Both the position numbers and the translations under genes were made by a program. A stretch of DNA of 40,142 bases from a virus, in IMG/VR virus record IMGVR_UViG_3300009149_007388, positions 1 to 40,142 of that record. One strand, given 5' to 3'. This document shows positions 1 to 8,617 of this stretch, piece after piece. Position 1 is the stretch's first letter. The number at the start of each line of letters is the position of its first letter. The notes below the pieces were generated by a model that worked only from the letters and a program-made list of their open reading frames with translations, did no database searches and was not told where the DNA came from.

Positions 1-63
1 TCCACCTATCTTAGTGGTCGATATGACATACAGAATGCTTTTCACTTCAGATTTAGTCTCCAT
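1..63 (-). CDS. Partial CDS running off the left edge, unknown function
   Basis: An ATG at 63 opens a frame that stays open to the window edge; the visible 21 residues (METKSEVKSIL...) show no recognisable domain. It follows the fibre-like gene ending at 159 by 95 bases, in which only very short frames are seen. No good ribosome binding site is visible. It could be a further tail fibre or accessory gene; call it tentative. Confidence 0.4.
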   Translation of the reverse strand, partial: METKSEVKSILYVISTTKIGG

Positions 64-158
64 TTCTTAACCCAACGTTTTCTTCATCGTTTCTGTTTAG
101 ATTAGAAGTTGAGGAGCCGCGCCCAGAGGCTGTACTAGTAAACTATCATTGTTTTCAC

Positions 159-944
159 CTAGATCTGATTCTCGAATATAACTGCTGTAGAGGATTTAAT
201 TCGCATCTCCTTAGTTTCTGTGACGTTATTAGAATAAGCGTCCTCACTTTTGATGTATATCTGGTAAAGATCATCCGTGGTAAAGGACAGGTCTTCTACA
301 TAAGTCTGAAAGACGCCCGCTTGTGTGAGATATCTTTCTGTGCCATGTATCACACCATTCTTTCGTATCTGTGCCCAGGAGTGATGTGTTGAACCGTAGG
401 GAGCAAACGCGAAGGACGTTCTTAGTGTTTTTACCCCTATCAGGTTCCATAGTTTAATTTGTTTGTTTAATATCCAGTTAGTGCTTGCAGGGCTTTGTTT
501 TATTGCGTCATGGGCGTGTAGGATGTTATCTCCTAGAGTGGCGTCTATTGATACCCATCTAGTCCCCGTCTTGCGGGCGCCGCCGACTGCGTAAAATGTT
601 TTACCAGTCTTTACGTCTGTCACTAAAGCGTCAGCATCAGATACGTCTCGAACGTCAGTTGAACCCACCTTACCAAATATTGTAACTCCTGACTTGATGT
701 TACCAGCCGCCAGGTCGGCGTCAACTGCACTAAGGGTAGTAGCTGCATAGTAACCGGCTGGCACGTTCTCGTTGGCCGGGTTCAACGTCTTCGTTCCGGA
801 CCCCGTTAACAATGTGGTGCTGCCGGCGTAGAACTTGGAACCCGTCTTAACCTCGCCCACCACCGCATCTCCGAGCACGATGAGGTCGGCACCCATCAGC
901 TTGGCTAGGTCGTCATAGTTTGCGCCCATAATTTTACCGCTCAT
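159..944 (-). CDS. Tail fibre-like structural protein
   Basis: 261 residues. The N-terminal half carries imperfect repeats of the kind VKTGxxFYAxGxxxKTGT (about residues 31-48 and 110-127) around a segment NVPAGYYAATTL that is common in phage tail fibre and baseplate appendage proteins. The C-terminal half (about 130-261) is a separate region rich in aromatic and polar residues and probably forms the exposed tip. It is translated one base after the stop of the neighbouring fibre-like gene and lies at the distal end of the tail module, where host-recognition genes usually sit. Receptor binding is inferred from position and repeat type, not from a recognised catalytic or binding site. Confidence 0.6.
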   Translation of the reverse strand: MSGKIMGANYDDLAKLMGADLIVLGDAVVGEVKTGSKFYAGSTTLLTGSGTKTLNPANENVPAGYYAATTLSAVDADLAAGNIKSGVTIFGKVGSTDVRDVSDADALVTDVKTGKTFYAVGGARKTGTRWVSIDATLGDNILHAHDAIKQSPASTNWILNKQIKLWNLIGVKTLRTSFAFAPYGSTHHSWAQIRKNGVIHGTERYLTQAGVFQTYVEDLSFTTDDLYQIYIKSEDAYSNNVTETKEMRIKSSTAVIFENQI

Positions 945-945
945 T

Positions 946-1749
946 TTAGACTATCTCCGCTAATACTAGGCTCGGGTTGAAGAACACGATGTCAGCCGTC
1001 ACCACGTACCCGACGACCTGAAGCTGATCACCGCTGCCCGCCGGCTTATTCGCCAGCTGCACGATGTCCCCGGCCGTTGTATGTACGTACAGCAGGTTGG
1101 CCGCCCCGTTGCCGACCGTCCAGTTCCACCGGCTGTCCTCCCTATAGTAGCCCATGTGGAGTAGCTCAACCGTGGCATCCGCTGCCCCACCCGCCATAGC
1201 CATGACCACCGCCGGCATCGTCGCCGCCGCATCGGCATCTGCTTTCCAGTACTTGCCGTCAGCCTTCATATAGAGCACGTCACCGGCGATAACGATCTCC
1301 CCCACCACATCCTTCGTAGTGATCCCGTTACCCGTGTCCGTGGCGTCCGGCGCGTTATCCAGCTCAGTAGCCCACACCCACGTGGGACTGGCGCCGGCGC
1401 CCCCAGTCCTGAGCATCTGCCCGGCGGTCCCCACGGCCAGCGCCTCCCAGTCCGCGGCGCCCCGAATAATGACGTTGCCCTGAACACCGACCGCCAAGTC
1501 CGTCAGCGGCAGCGTATCGGTGTGCGGCCCCGTGGTCGCGAGCACGTGGGCAGTGGGAGCGTCCCCCACCTTCATAACCGTAGTCCAAGCAGCGTTCGCT
1601 GCATTCCTTTCATAGAGAGTGTCGTCATCTGTGTCGAGCCAAAGCATCCCAGCATACATAATCGCGGGCTGTGCCGCCAGCACTATGAGGGTCTTCTGAT
1701 TCATCCTGGCGAACGTGATGATGTCGCCCGTAATCCACTTCGTACCCAT
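946..1749 (-). CDS. Tail fibre or appendage protein, Ala/Gly/Thr-rich
   Basis: 267 residues. Residues about 25-60 (MYAGMLWLDTDDDTLYERN) match the short segment seen in many phage fibre proteins just before a shaft, and the middle (VLATTGPHTDTLPLTDLAVGVQGNVIIRG, then GTAGQMLRTGG) is typical of trimeric beta-stranded fibre shafts. The C-terminal part is a beta-rich low-charge domain. No signal peptide or membrane segment. It ends TAA one base before the ATG of the next fibre-like gene, so the two are likely co-translated. The role, a virion appendage, is inferred from family resemblance and position after the tail hub. Confidence 0.6.
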   Translation of the reverse strand: MGTKWITGDIITFARMNQKTLIVLAAQPAIMYAGMLWLDTDDDTLYERNAANAAWTTVMKVGDAPTAHVLATTGPHTDTLPLTDLAVGVQGNVIIRGAADWEALAVGTAGQMLRTGGAGASPTWVWATELDNAPDATDTGNGITTKDVVGEIVIAGDVLYMKADGKYWKADADAAATMPAVVMAMAGGAADATVELLHMGYYREDSRWNWTVGNGAANLLYVHTTAGDIVQLANKPAGSGDQLQVVGYVVTADIVFFNPSLVLAEIV

Positions 1750-1750
1750 T

Positions 1751-2116
1751 CTACTCGTCCTCCCTGTGAATTATGATCTGGTAAAGAAACTGATCCGGCT
1801 GGAGCGCGGAGGACAGGATCAGCCTCTCCTGGTCGGGGTCCTTCACCGAGGGCTCTTTACTTTGTTTGAGTATACCTTTGTCACACATTTTGAACAGGAA
1901 CTCCGTCATCGGCTTGATTCCGACGCCGAACACGCCGCCTGCCGTGACATAGTCATACGCCCCGTCGACGGTCATGGCCGCCCCGTATATGAGGAACTCG
2001 CGAACGAGGGCTGCCTGCCAGCCGCTGAAGTCGTGCACGACGCCGTCTATATTCAGCTTGATCTCTATGGAGTCCCAGAACTCGGGTTCCGTTTTATCCC
2101 CTATTTTCTTGCTCAT
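1751..2116 (-). CDS. Small tail-module protein, unknown function
   Basis: 121 residues, no family recognised. The sequence has a beta-like start (IEIKLNIDGVVHDFSGW), a helical middle and a charged end. It is packed between two appendage-type genes with one-base or no spacing, so it belongs to the distal tail block. It could be a fibre chaperone or a baseplate component; nothing in the sequence decides between these. Confidence 0.5.
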   Translation of the reverse strand: MSKKIGDKTEPEFWDSIEIKLNIDGVVHDFSGWQAALVREFLIYGAAMTVDGAYDYVTAGGVFGVGIKPMTEFLFKMCDKGILKQSKEPSVKDPDQERLILSSALQPDQFLYQIIIHREDE

Positions 2117-2581
2117 TTAGGCACCTGCCATTATCAGTTCATGATCTACGGTCACGGTTTTAGTCGCGTCCTTGACGATCGGCGCCGCGAAGAGTGTGTG
2201 GGTCACCAATGTGCCGGCGACGGCGGCGTTAAGGAGGCCCTCCTCCTCCCAGTTACCGTTGCAGTCAGCAATGCCGAAGAAAGTGCTGTATGTGATCGTA
2301 GTCGTCACCCTCGTCTGATCCGTTATCAGGATTCTGCCGATCTCGGCGGTCAGTGCGTGGTCGCCCTCGGCGGGGGCTGTGTTGTCGGAGCCGACGGCGC
2401 AGTAGGTGATGAAGTTTGGCGCCTCGCCGTTCATCCACTTCATGAAGAGCTCCTCGCCGTCGTCGGTGACGAGGTTCTTCCCGTGGATTATCTCAAGTAT
2501 TTCTCCTGTCTTGGCGTCCCTGACGGTGGCCGTGACGCGGCCCCTGATTCTCATTTTGTCTTTTAATTTTATCTTTTCCAT
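2117..2581 (-). CDS. Baseplate/tail appendage protein
   Basis: About 154 residues from the ATG at 2581. A GTG at 2590 overlaps the hub stop codon, but GGTGA sits six bases before the ATG, so I prefer the ATG. Residues near the N-terminus (RGRVTATVRDAKTG, then KNLVTDDGEELF) followed by AVGSDNTAPAEGDHALTAEI form a pattern that recurs in phage tail structural proteins of unknown exact role: a small beta domain, then a conserved GSxxTAPAxGDxAL segment. It lies immediately after the hub gene and before the fibre genes. Confidence 0.55.
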   Translation of the reverse strand: MEKIKLKDKMRIRGRVTATVRDAKTGEILEIIHGKNLVTDDGEELFMKWMNGEAPNFITYCAVGSDNTAPAEGDHALTAEIGRILITDQTRVTTTITYSTFFGIADCNGNWEEEGLLNAAVAGTLVTHTLFAAPIVKDATKTVTVDHELIMAGA

Positions 2582-2586
2582 CCCGG

Positions 2587-4926
2587 TCACCCGATGTCGC
2601 TGAAGTCGATGCGCGCTGTGTCTATGAGAAACGTTCCAGTGTTCTGTACTGTCCCGACGAGATTGGCGTCGGTGGCATCCGCTGTGTCCGAGAAATTCCG
2701 TACTAAGTTTATCAAACCTCGATCAACGCCGTAGGCCCCCACCTTCGTCCGGTCCACCTCTGCTTTGAGTTCGTGAAGCCACTCAGCGAGTTCGGATGCC
2801 TCGCGGCCTAGCCGGAGGTTTATCCGGAAGGTGCCGTGTTCGCCGCCCTTGAATTTTATGGTTGCCTCCTTCGCCACGTATTGGACGGCGCTTACGCCTA
2901 GGTTTGTGAGGGTGATTGTGACGAGTTTGCCGAGCTCGGGGATGCCGTTTGCGTCGCCTATGATTATTTCGCGGATCTGTGCGGTCATGTCCTTGAGGTT
3001 GCTCAGCTTGGTCTGCGCCGTCTCGCGGGCGAGTGTCCGCGACATGATGCTCTTGTCCTCGAATACGGTTTCCCGCCACTTGTAGGTGGCGCTGTGCTCG
3101 TAGTCGCTCGCGACCGAAATAATCGGGACGGCGTAATGTGTCTTATAGGTGAGTTGGATTTCGCCGCCGTTATGGACCACCCACGGGGGCACCCCGTCGG
3201 CGTCCGTCGCGTACTCCCCGTCCCCGGCGGCGCCGTTGTCATGATACCACTGGTAGTTGTTGGCGCCGTCCCCCGTCTTCTTCAAGACTATCCAGTATTT
3301 TTCGTCGATGAGAAGCCGCGCGTCGACAGTGACGGGCCGCCAGCTCTCCGTCGTTCCTATGAAGTCCTTATCGATGATGAACGTGGCGACGATCTCATCC
3401 GGCCCGTTGCCGGGATCATCAGTCCGTATCTCGCCCTCCAGGTTCGCAGGGTCACCCGTCCGTTTAAGGTAGAGGCTCACCTGGTCGAGGTCGCTCCGAG
3501 CCGGTGTGAAACTCTGCGCGTACCATTCGACATTCGTGTCCTTCGGCGCACCTGCATGCGTGGTCTTCTCCTGGTCTACCTGCATATAGTTGCCGCCGAG
3601 GACGTAGACCCGGTTCTTGATGGGCAGCAGGGTCTCGAGTACCTCGGGCGTCGTCTCGATGTTCGCCTCGGTGTACGTATAGCCGCTGGGCTCCGAGGCC
3701 TCCACTTTCCAGATGATCACGGTGTTCGGGTTTCCTCGGTAGGTGTAGCCGCTGAGGTTGGCCAGCTCGTCAAGACACTCCCTCAGCGGCCGGTATGGGA
3801 AACGGATGTCCTCGGGCGTCGTCGTGGTCACGTCGATGTCGTGAAGATAAGGATGGTCGTAAAACGACTTCCTCTCTCCTGTGCTGAGGGTACGATTTAA
3901 GATGCGAAACTCGTCTATGATTTCATCTGAAAAATTAGTGTACAAAGGCGAAGTTGGGGGCCATACGGGGCAAAGGGCACCCAAACTCAAAGAGTTTACA
4001 TCACATGTTATGGTGCTAAAAACAGTGCTTGAAGAATCATCCAGTGAATCATCTACATAGAGCTCTACCGAGTTATTGACATTATCAACAATAAAAACAA
4101 CGAAATGCCAGTCGTCATCGGCCACAACGGTGGTTCCAACGAAGTTGGCGGCAACTGTCGCATCGTCGTCCCTTACATAGGCCCTAAGTTTGTTAGCACT
4201 CCAGTTAAGCTGGATTCTGTTCCAAGGCAACCACGGCGGGCTCTTCCCGATTCCCATAATTACACCCGCGGCCCCGGGAGAAGCTTTAATCCAAAAAATA
4301 AAAGCCATAACATCTGCATCGGTCAGGGTGAAAGTGTAGTTAGTATCCAGATAATCGTCTCCGCCGTCGAAGCTCAGCGCCTTCCCATACTTTCCGTCCA
4401 CCCAAGTCGGCGCAGCAGCTCCCGCTCCGAGCGTGCCATCGTTTCCGTATATGCTCTCGTCATGTGCTATCGACCCCGCGTTCTCGTAGAAGCTCATGGC
4501 GATCTTTGTGTCGTCTCCGTAGGGCGGATAACTATTCATGAGATCATGGACGATGGCGCTTACCTCGGTGTCCAGGTAAGTCTCGGTGACTATCCGGCTG
4601 TTTATCACGACGTGGAAGACTTCGCGGCCGCTCGCCTCCAAAAGCACGAAATCCGGCACCGGCTGAATAAGCGTAACCTCCTCCACCATGCCATTAAGCT
4701 TCAGCGTGGTAGGCGGGCTGCTCGTGTCGATGTAAATCTTCGCGACGCAGCCCCGCTTCAGCCAGTCCTTGACGGTGCCGGTTTTGTCCCCGATCTTGAA
4801 AACGAAGTCGTCGGCGGCCTTATGCGCGAACCCGACGTTTAGGACGTCAGTGTCCCCCATGCCTGAAGGCGTTATTGTGTGCTCGACGCCGTCGAGGTCA
4901 GTAATCACTACACTGGCGTATAGCAT
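2587..4926 (-). CDS. Tail hub protein with inserted LamG-like lectin domain
   Basis: 779 residues from the ATG at 4926, which overlaps the tape-measure stop as TAATG; the frame stays open further upstream but that part only shadows the tape measure. Residues 1-140 and about 358-460 look like the split halves of a tail hub/baseplate protein of the gpD or gp27-like sort (RECLDELANLSGYTY, then a segment ending NRVYVLGG). Between them, about 145-357, is a concanavalin/LamG-like jelly roll (GNDGTLGA, GKALSFDGGDDYL, FWIKASP, VELYVDD, IIDEFRILNRTLS). A second beta domain, about 465-600 (QSFTPARSDLDQVSLYLKR, KYWIVLKKTGD), resembles a carbohydrate-binding-like fold. The C-terminal 180 residues finish the hub. 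The lectin-like part could bind host surface sugars. The LamG DNA is visibly more AT-rich than the rest. Confidence 0.7.
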   Translation of the reverse strand: MLYASVVITDLDGVEHTITPSGMGDTDVLNVGFAHKAADDFVFKIGDKTGTVKDWLKRGCVAKIYIDTSSPPTTLKLNGMVEEVTLIQPVPDFVLLEASGREVFHVVINSRIVTETYLDTEVSAIVHDLMNSYPPYGDDTKIAMSFYENAGSIAHDESIYGNDGTLGAGAAAPTWVDGKYGKALSFDGGDDYLDTNYTFTLTDADVMAFIFWIKASPGAAGVIMGIGKSPPWLPWNRIQLNWSANKLRAYVRDDDATVAANFVGTTVVADDDWHFVVFIVDNVNNSVELYVDDSLDDSSSTVFSTITCDVNSLSLGALCPVWPPTSPLYTNFSDEIIDEFRILNRTLSTGERKSFYDHPYLHDIDVTTTTPEDIRFPYRPLRECLDELANLSGYTYRGNPNTVIIWKVEASEPSGYTYTEANIETTPEVLETLLPIKNRVYVLGGNYMQVDQEKTTHAGAPKDTNVEWYAQSFTPARSDLDQVSLYLKRTGDPANLEGEIRTDDPGNGPDEIVATFIIDKDFIGTTESWRPVTVDARLLIDEKYWIVLKKTGDGANNYQWYHDNGAAGDGEYATDADGVPPWVVHNGGEIQLTYKTHYAVPIISVASDYEHSATYKWRETVFEDKSIMSRTLARETAQTKLSNLKDMTAQIREIIIGDANGIPELGKLVTITLTNLGVSAVQYVAKEATIKFKGGEHGTFRINLRLGREASELAEWLHELKAEVDRTKVGAYGVDRGLINLVRNFSDTADATDANLVGTVQNTGTFLIDTARIDFSDIG

Positions 4927-7298
4927 TAAACGTACTTCCTCAACTGCTTCATGACGAGACTGGACGCTAGCCGGGCCGTCGCCTCGTCGGCGTTCCCCAT
5001 GATCTGGATGAGGGGACCGTGAATGACTAGCTGGCGACCCCCCTGCCCCCGGGGGGTGATGCTCACATATTCGGGGCCTGCCTCGCCTGCACCGAAGAGA
5101 GTTGGCTGGGTGACTAGGCCCTCGAAGCCCTGCTGTCTCCACACAGATCCACCTCCACCCCAACGTCCACCGCCTCCTCCTGGGGGTGGTGGTGGCAGGG
5201 GTGGCCCCAGCGGTGGTTCGGGCTCCGGTGGCTCAGGTTCAGGTGGTTCAGGCGCAGGTGGCGCCGGCTCAGGTGGCTCTGGTTCACCGTCCAAGGGAGG
5301 TGGCGGTGTAGGTGACGGAGCCGGCGCAGGCGGCTTAGGCTGTGTAGGCACCTCTATATCCTTGAGGCCGAGCATCTTCTTCAGCCAGTTCGGCATCCAG
5401 TCGAGAAACGTTTCCGAGGCGCTCTTAAGGGTGATGAATATGCCGTCCCCGACGGCGCCGAACACTTCCCCCCAGTCTATCGTTTTGAGATACTTGGTCA
5501 TATTGACGCCGAGGTCTGTCGGGGCCCTACCGATCTGTTGGACGAGCCATATAGGAAGTCTGACGGCGAACTCCCCTAGGCTCTTGAAGACAGACTCCCA
5601 GTCGACGGTGCCCACCCATTCACTGAAGGCCGTCTGTACGTCCGGCACCGCCTGGTTGAAGAGCCAGTCATAGAAGCCGTCCATCCAGTCACTCAGTTTA
5701 CTGAATACGGTTGACCACTCGATTTCTCCGAACCAGTTGAAGAAGGCGGCGCCTATGTCCCCCGCCCAACCCATTACTTTATCCCATAGGACTGAAACAT
5801 AGTTTTTTAGGCCTGACCATACTTCGTCCCAGTTCGTGGCGTTCCACCAATCAACGAAGAACTGGGCAATGTTACCCGCCCATACCTCAATTTTATCGAA
5901 CAGATCCTCAGTGAAAGATTGAAGTTCACCCCAGACGGCGGCCCAGTCAATTGTCTTCCACCAACCCAGGAAGAATAGGGATATGTCCCCAGCCCATATC
6001 ATGAACTTGTCATAGAGGGTTTTGAGAAATGCTTTGGCTTTAGACCATACTTTATCCCAGTTGATCTCATGGAACCAGTCCACGAATTTCGTTGATATGT
6101 CGCTGTAGATATCCTCGATAATATCAAACGCCGCATCCCAGTCACCCTCCGCAAGCGCGCTCGCCACATCAAAGATTTTGGTCGTGAATGTCCCGAATTC
6201 GGTGATGAGGCCGCCGATCACAGGCATCAAATTCTCGAAGGCCCCCAGCACACCCTCGGCGTAGGGCATTAACTGCTCCCCCAGACTTATGGACATCGCC
6301 TGAATACGGGTCTTCGCCGTCTGCACGCGCCCCGCGAATGTGTCGAGGATTGTGTTGACCTTGTTTTGAGCCGTCTGCATGTTCTCAAGGTATAGCTCGG
6401 TGTCAGAGATGGTCTCATCGTAGCCCGCGAGACCGAGAATAGCTTTCTGAGCCCTAACGTCGAACTTCCCCAGCCACATGTTGACGGATTCTTGATCGTC
6501 TCCAAAGCCCTGGAGAACCGTGCGGACCTGCCCAATGATCTTGTCCAGACTCTTCATCGAGCCGTCCACGTTGTAGAGTTCGAGGCCGGCGTCCTCTGCC
6601 TTCTTGCTCATATCGAGGAGCATCCGGTTGAGGAACGTGCCGCCTTCCTGTGCGCTTCCAAACGTGTTGTCAAGCTGGACGAGCGCAGCCATAGTCTCAT
6701 CCATGCTGAGACCCATGCTCGCCGCCGTGGCTCCGACGTTGGCGAGGCCGTTGGCGTAGTCTCCGGCGGTGCCTATGCCCGCGTCGGAGGCGGCCGAGAA
6801 AGAGTCAATGATCTTGCTTGCGTCCTCGGCTTCGATGCCGAACATCGTCATCGCCTGCACAAGCATGTTGGCCGCCTCAGCCGTGCTTAGACCCTCAAGG
6901 GCCGCAAGCTGCAGTGATCCCGTAAGGGCTGTTATAGCGTCCTCCCCCTCAAGACCGGCTTTCACAAGGGACTCAAGCGCACCAACGGCGTTTGTCGCGC
7001 TTATTCCGAACTCGGGCCCCAAGGTCATAGCTGCATCGGATAAAGCGTTTTCAAGGTTCTCCGCCGCTTCCCCGGTTTTTCCTGACGCCGCTATAATCCG
7101 GGCGAGGGCCTGCTCAAACTCTGCCGCAGACTTGATGGATAACCCTATCCCCGCCACGGCGGCGGCCCCGGCGACCATGGCGCCTTTAGCGATGACGCTG
7201 AAGGCCGAGCCAATCTTGCTCTTAATCGAAGTTAAAGCTGTCCCTGTCTCATCCTTAAGCCGCAAACGGCCGGTGATTATCGGACCTTCACTCAACAC
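4926..7298 (-). CDS. Tail tape measure protein
   Basis: 790 residues, GTG start overlapping the end of the gp10-like gene. Residues about 60-340 match the TP901-type tape-measure core (FEQALARIIAASGKTGEAAENL, GISATNAVGALESLVKAG, the SMGLSMDETMAALVQLDNTFGSAQEGGT segment split over 195-221). Hydrophobic stretches at 35-58 and 345-365 could serve in DNA injection. Residues about 405-615 contain six Trp-rich repeats of 38-42 residues centred on I(N/D/E)WxxVW/F. A Pro-rich linker (about 651-713) and a short Gly-rich stretch lead to a globular end with a GAGEAGPEYV motif seen at the ends of many tape measures. Length sets tail length; simple scaling suggests roughly 100 nm or a little less. Confidence 0.9.
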   Translation of the reverse strand: MLSEGPIITGRLRLKDETGTALTSIKSKIGSAFSVIAKGAMVAGAAAVAGIGLSIKSAAEFEQALARIIAASGKTGEAAENLENALSDAAMTLGPEFGISATNAVGALESLVKAGLEGEDAITALTGSLQLAALEGLSTAEAANMLVQAMTMFGIEAEDASKIIDSFSAASDAGIGTAGDYANGLANVGATAASMGLSMDETMAALVQLDNTFGSAQEGGTFLNRMLLDMSKKAEDAGLELYNVDGSMKSLDKIIGQVRTVLQGFGDDQESVNMWLGKFDVRAQKAILGLAGYDETISDTELYLENMQTAQNKVNTILDTFAGRVQTAKTRIQAMSISLGEQLMPYAEGVLGAFENLMPVIGGLITEFGTFTTKIFDVASALAEGDWDAAFDIIEDIYSDISTKFVDWFHEINWDKVWSKAKAFLKTLYDKFMIWAGDISLFFLGWWKTIDWAAVWGELQSFTEDLFDKIEVWAGNIAQFFVDWWNATNWDEVWSGLKNYVSVLWDKVMGWAGDIGAAFFNWFGEIEWSTVFSKLSDWMDGFYDWLFNQAVPDVQTAFSEWVGTVDWESVFKSLGEFAVRLPIWLVQQIGRAPTDLGVNMTKYLKTIDWGEVFGAVGDGIFITLKSASETFLDWMPNWLKKMLGLKDIEVPTQPKPPAPAPSPTPPPPLDGEPEPPEPAPPAPEPPEPEPPEPEPPLGPPLPPPPPGGGGGRWGGGGSVWRQQGFEGLVTQPTLFGAGEAGPEYVSITPRGQGGRQLVIHGPLIQIMGNADEATARLASSLVMKQLRKYV

Positions 7299-7704
7299 GA
7301 ACCCGCCTGCTTAAAGCCTTCCAGAAGTATCCCTCAATTCTCCGTGAAGCCCATATCAGAGCCGGTCTCATGTATGGCTGTGGCCTTTGTCTGCTTGTGC
7401 CATACTCGACGTAAGCCGCATAGTCTACTATGCGTCCAGTCTTGGGGTTAACGACGTATCCGCCGGCCCTGATCCCCCTGTAATGAATGTTTCCGGCGGG
7501 TCTGGCGTAACTCTCTTTGCGGATGCTCTTCTGGAGGCTTCTCGTGTCCACGGAGACAAGCTGCTTAGCTCTGTCCCTAGCGTCGTCCGCGGTCTTATCG
7601 AGGGCCTCATCCATCGATTCCTCGAACTCCTTAGGCATAGCCGAAGCTAGGTATCGCCTGTAGTTGTCGAGGTTTTCCCAATTTAAAGAAAATCTGAGGC
7701 TCAC
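7288..7704 (-). CDS. HK97 gp10-like head-tail/tail completion protein
   Basis: 138 residues, GTG start. The hallmark order of this family is present: an N-terminal helix, VDTRSLQKSIRKE (about 51-63), then YAAYVEYGTSRQRPQPYMRPAL (split over about 96-117) and a basic C-terminal helix. Such proteins join or complete the tail near the neck. Here the gene lies between the tail chaperone pair and the tape measure, later than in most siphoviruses. The end overlaps the tape-measure start by 11 bases. Confidence 0.8.
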   Translation of the reverse strand: MSLRFSLNWENLDNYRRYLASAMPKEFEESMDEALDKTADDARDRAKQLVSVDTRSLQKSIRKESYARPAGNIHYRGIRAGGYVVNPKTGRIVDYAAYVEYGTSRQRPQPYMRPALIWASRRIEGYFWKALSRRVRVE

Positions 7705-7707
7705 TGG

Positions 7708-7881
7708 TTATCTTCCCTTTTTTCTAAGACGCTCATTGAGGCGCCTGTTGCGTTCTGCGAGGGCTTCTTCAAAGAACTCGTATTGTTCGGGGTCACTATG
7801 TTTTAGCTCCCCGAGTTCGCGGAGAGTCATGCCGGTGACGACACATAGTTCCAGGTAAAACTGACCGACGTTACTTCTTGC
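7708..7881 (-). CDS. Tail assembly chaperone gpT-like extension, reached by +1 frameshift
   Basis: No usable independent start is seen, but this frame continues from the gpG frame just before the gpG stop. It encodes 57 residues beginning ARSNVGQFYLELC and including TGMTLRELGEL and an acidic-basic helical tail, the usual content of gpT-type extensions before tape-measure genes. The frames overlap in only about ten codons (between a TAG in the +1 frame and the gpG TAA). The best slip site there is TCC TTT CGC at 7888-7880, where tRNA-Phe can move from TTT to TTC. The fused gpGT would be about 208 residues. The role is to load onto the tape measure during tail assembly. Confidence 0.7.
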   Translation of the reverse strand, partial: ARSNVGQFYLELCVVTGMTLRELGELKHSDPEQYEFFEEALAERNRRLNERLRKKGR

Positions 7882-8335
7882 GAAAGGATGTGGTCGATTC
7901 TCCTACCTTTTCAAGGGTTCCGTAGACCGTTCTTAGCACCATTGCGACGAGAACGTCGTCACTAACGTCATCTGATCTCAGGTACTCGTCCAGCCCCGGT
8001 GTCACACATATTTCCGCGGCAAGATCCTTCAACCCGTTTATGGCGTCCTCGTATTTGGTGAGGTCTTCCTGTCCCTGTCCGAGCATCTGATTAAGTTTTA
8101 ACGCTTTCATGCGTTCGCTGCTAGTCATCAGCCGGGTCTCAACGGCGAATTCTCCGAGATCGTCCTCGAACATCGTCTCGAACGTCGTCTTCTCGGCCCG
8201 CCGCATTAACCGGTCTCGAATGGTTAACTGCGTAGCTAAGTCGATTGACTCTTTTTCCTCAATTTTCGCCTCGACACCCTTGAGCCGCTCGAGTGTCTCG
8301 ATGTTCCGGTCTCTAAGACTCTTTGGTTCTTCCAA
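7871..8335 (-). CDS. Tail assembly chaperone gpG-like
   Basis: 154 residues; TTG start with GAGGT eight bases upstream. The protein is almost all charged helix (KSLRDRNIETLERLKGVEAKIEEK) with a C-terminal part (GLDEYLRSDDVSDDVLVAMVLRTVYG) of the type found in gpG-like chaperones. Position directly before the tape-measure block, plus the frameshift extension at its 3-prime end, support the call more than primary sequence does. Made in excess as gpG and at a lower level as the gpGT fusion in known systems. Confidence 0.75.
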   Translation of the reverse strand: MEEPKSLRDRNIETLERLKGVEAKIEEKESIDLATQLTIRDRLMRRAEKTTFETMFEDDLGEFAVETRLMTSSERMKALKLNQMLGQGQEDLTKYEDAINGLKDLAAEICVTPGLDEYLRSDDVSDDVLVAMVLRTVYGTLEKVGESTTSFRKK

Positions 8336-8336
8336 A

Positions 8337-8606
8337 CTATTTTACCTCTCTTCTCTCATTTTTCCATTCTAGGAATTTCTCGTATTCCTCCACTTTCACG
8401 ATACGCAGGTGCACCGTGGTCAGTGTATGGTAGACGAGCTTGAACTCCGCCATCGCGCCGATCCGCTTCTTCAAACGCATCAAGTCAAGCATCGTGCCAC
8501 CTACGACTAGACCCAGCGTCGTGTTCATGAGGAGATCCTCCTCCTCCATCTCACTCTTCAGCTCCTCAAAGGTGTATTTCCGGACTTTTCCCTCTAAACT
8601 CTCCAC
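8337..8606 (-). CDS. Small tail-module protein, unknown function
   Basis: 89 residues; GTG start preceded by GGAGAT at six bases. Charged helices flank a short hydrophobic middle (TLGLVVGGTMLDLM). It sits between the tail-terminator candidate and gpG, spaced one base from gpG, so it is translated with the tail genes. No family recognised; possibly another tail-assembly factor. Confidence 0.55.
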   Translation of the reverse strand: MESLEGKVRKYTFEELKSEMEEEDLLMNTTLGLVVGGTMLDLMRLKKRIGAMAEFKLVYHTLTTVHLRIVKVEEYEKFLEWKNERREVK

Positions 8607-8617
8607 TCTCTTATCTC

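Noticed and set aside
4927-5163. 79-residue upstream extension of the tail hub gene
   Set aside because: Fully overlaps the tape-measure C-terminus, has low-complexity shadow sequence, and the ATG at 4926 shows a TAATG overlap.
5023-5673. Rightward Gly/Ser-rich frame opposite the tape measure
   Set aside because: It is the complement of the Pro-rich linker and repeats of the tape-measure gene; no promoter or ribosome binding site.
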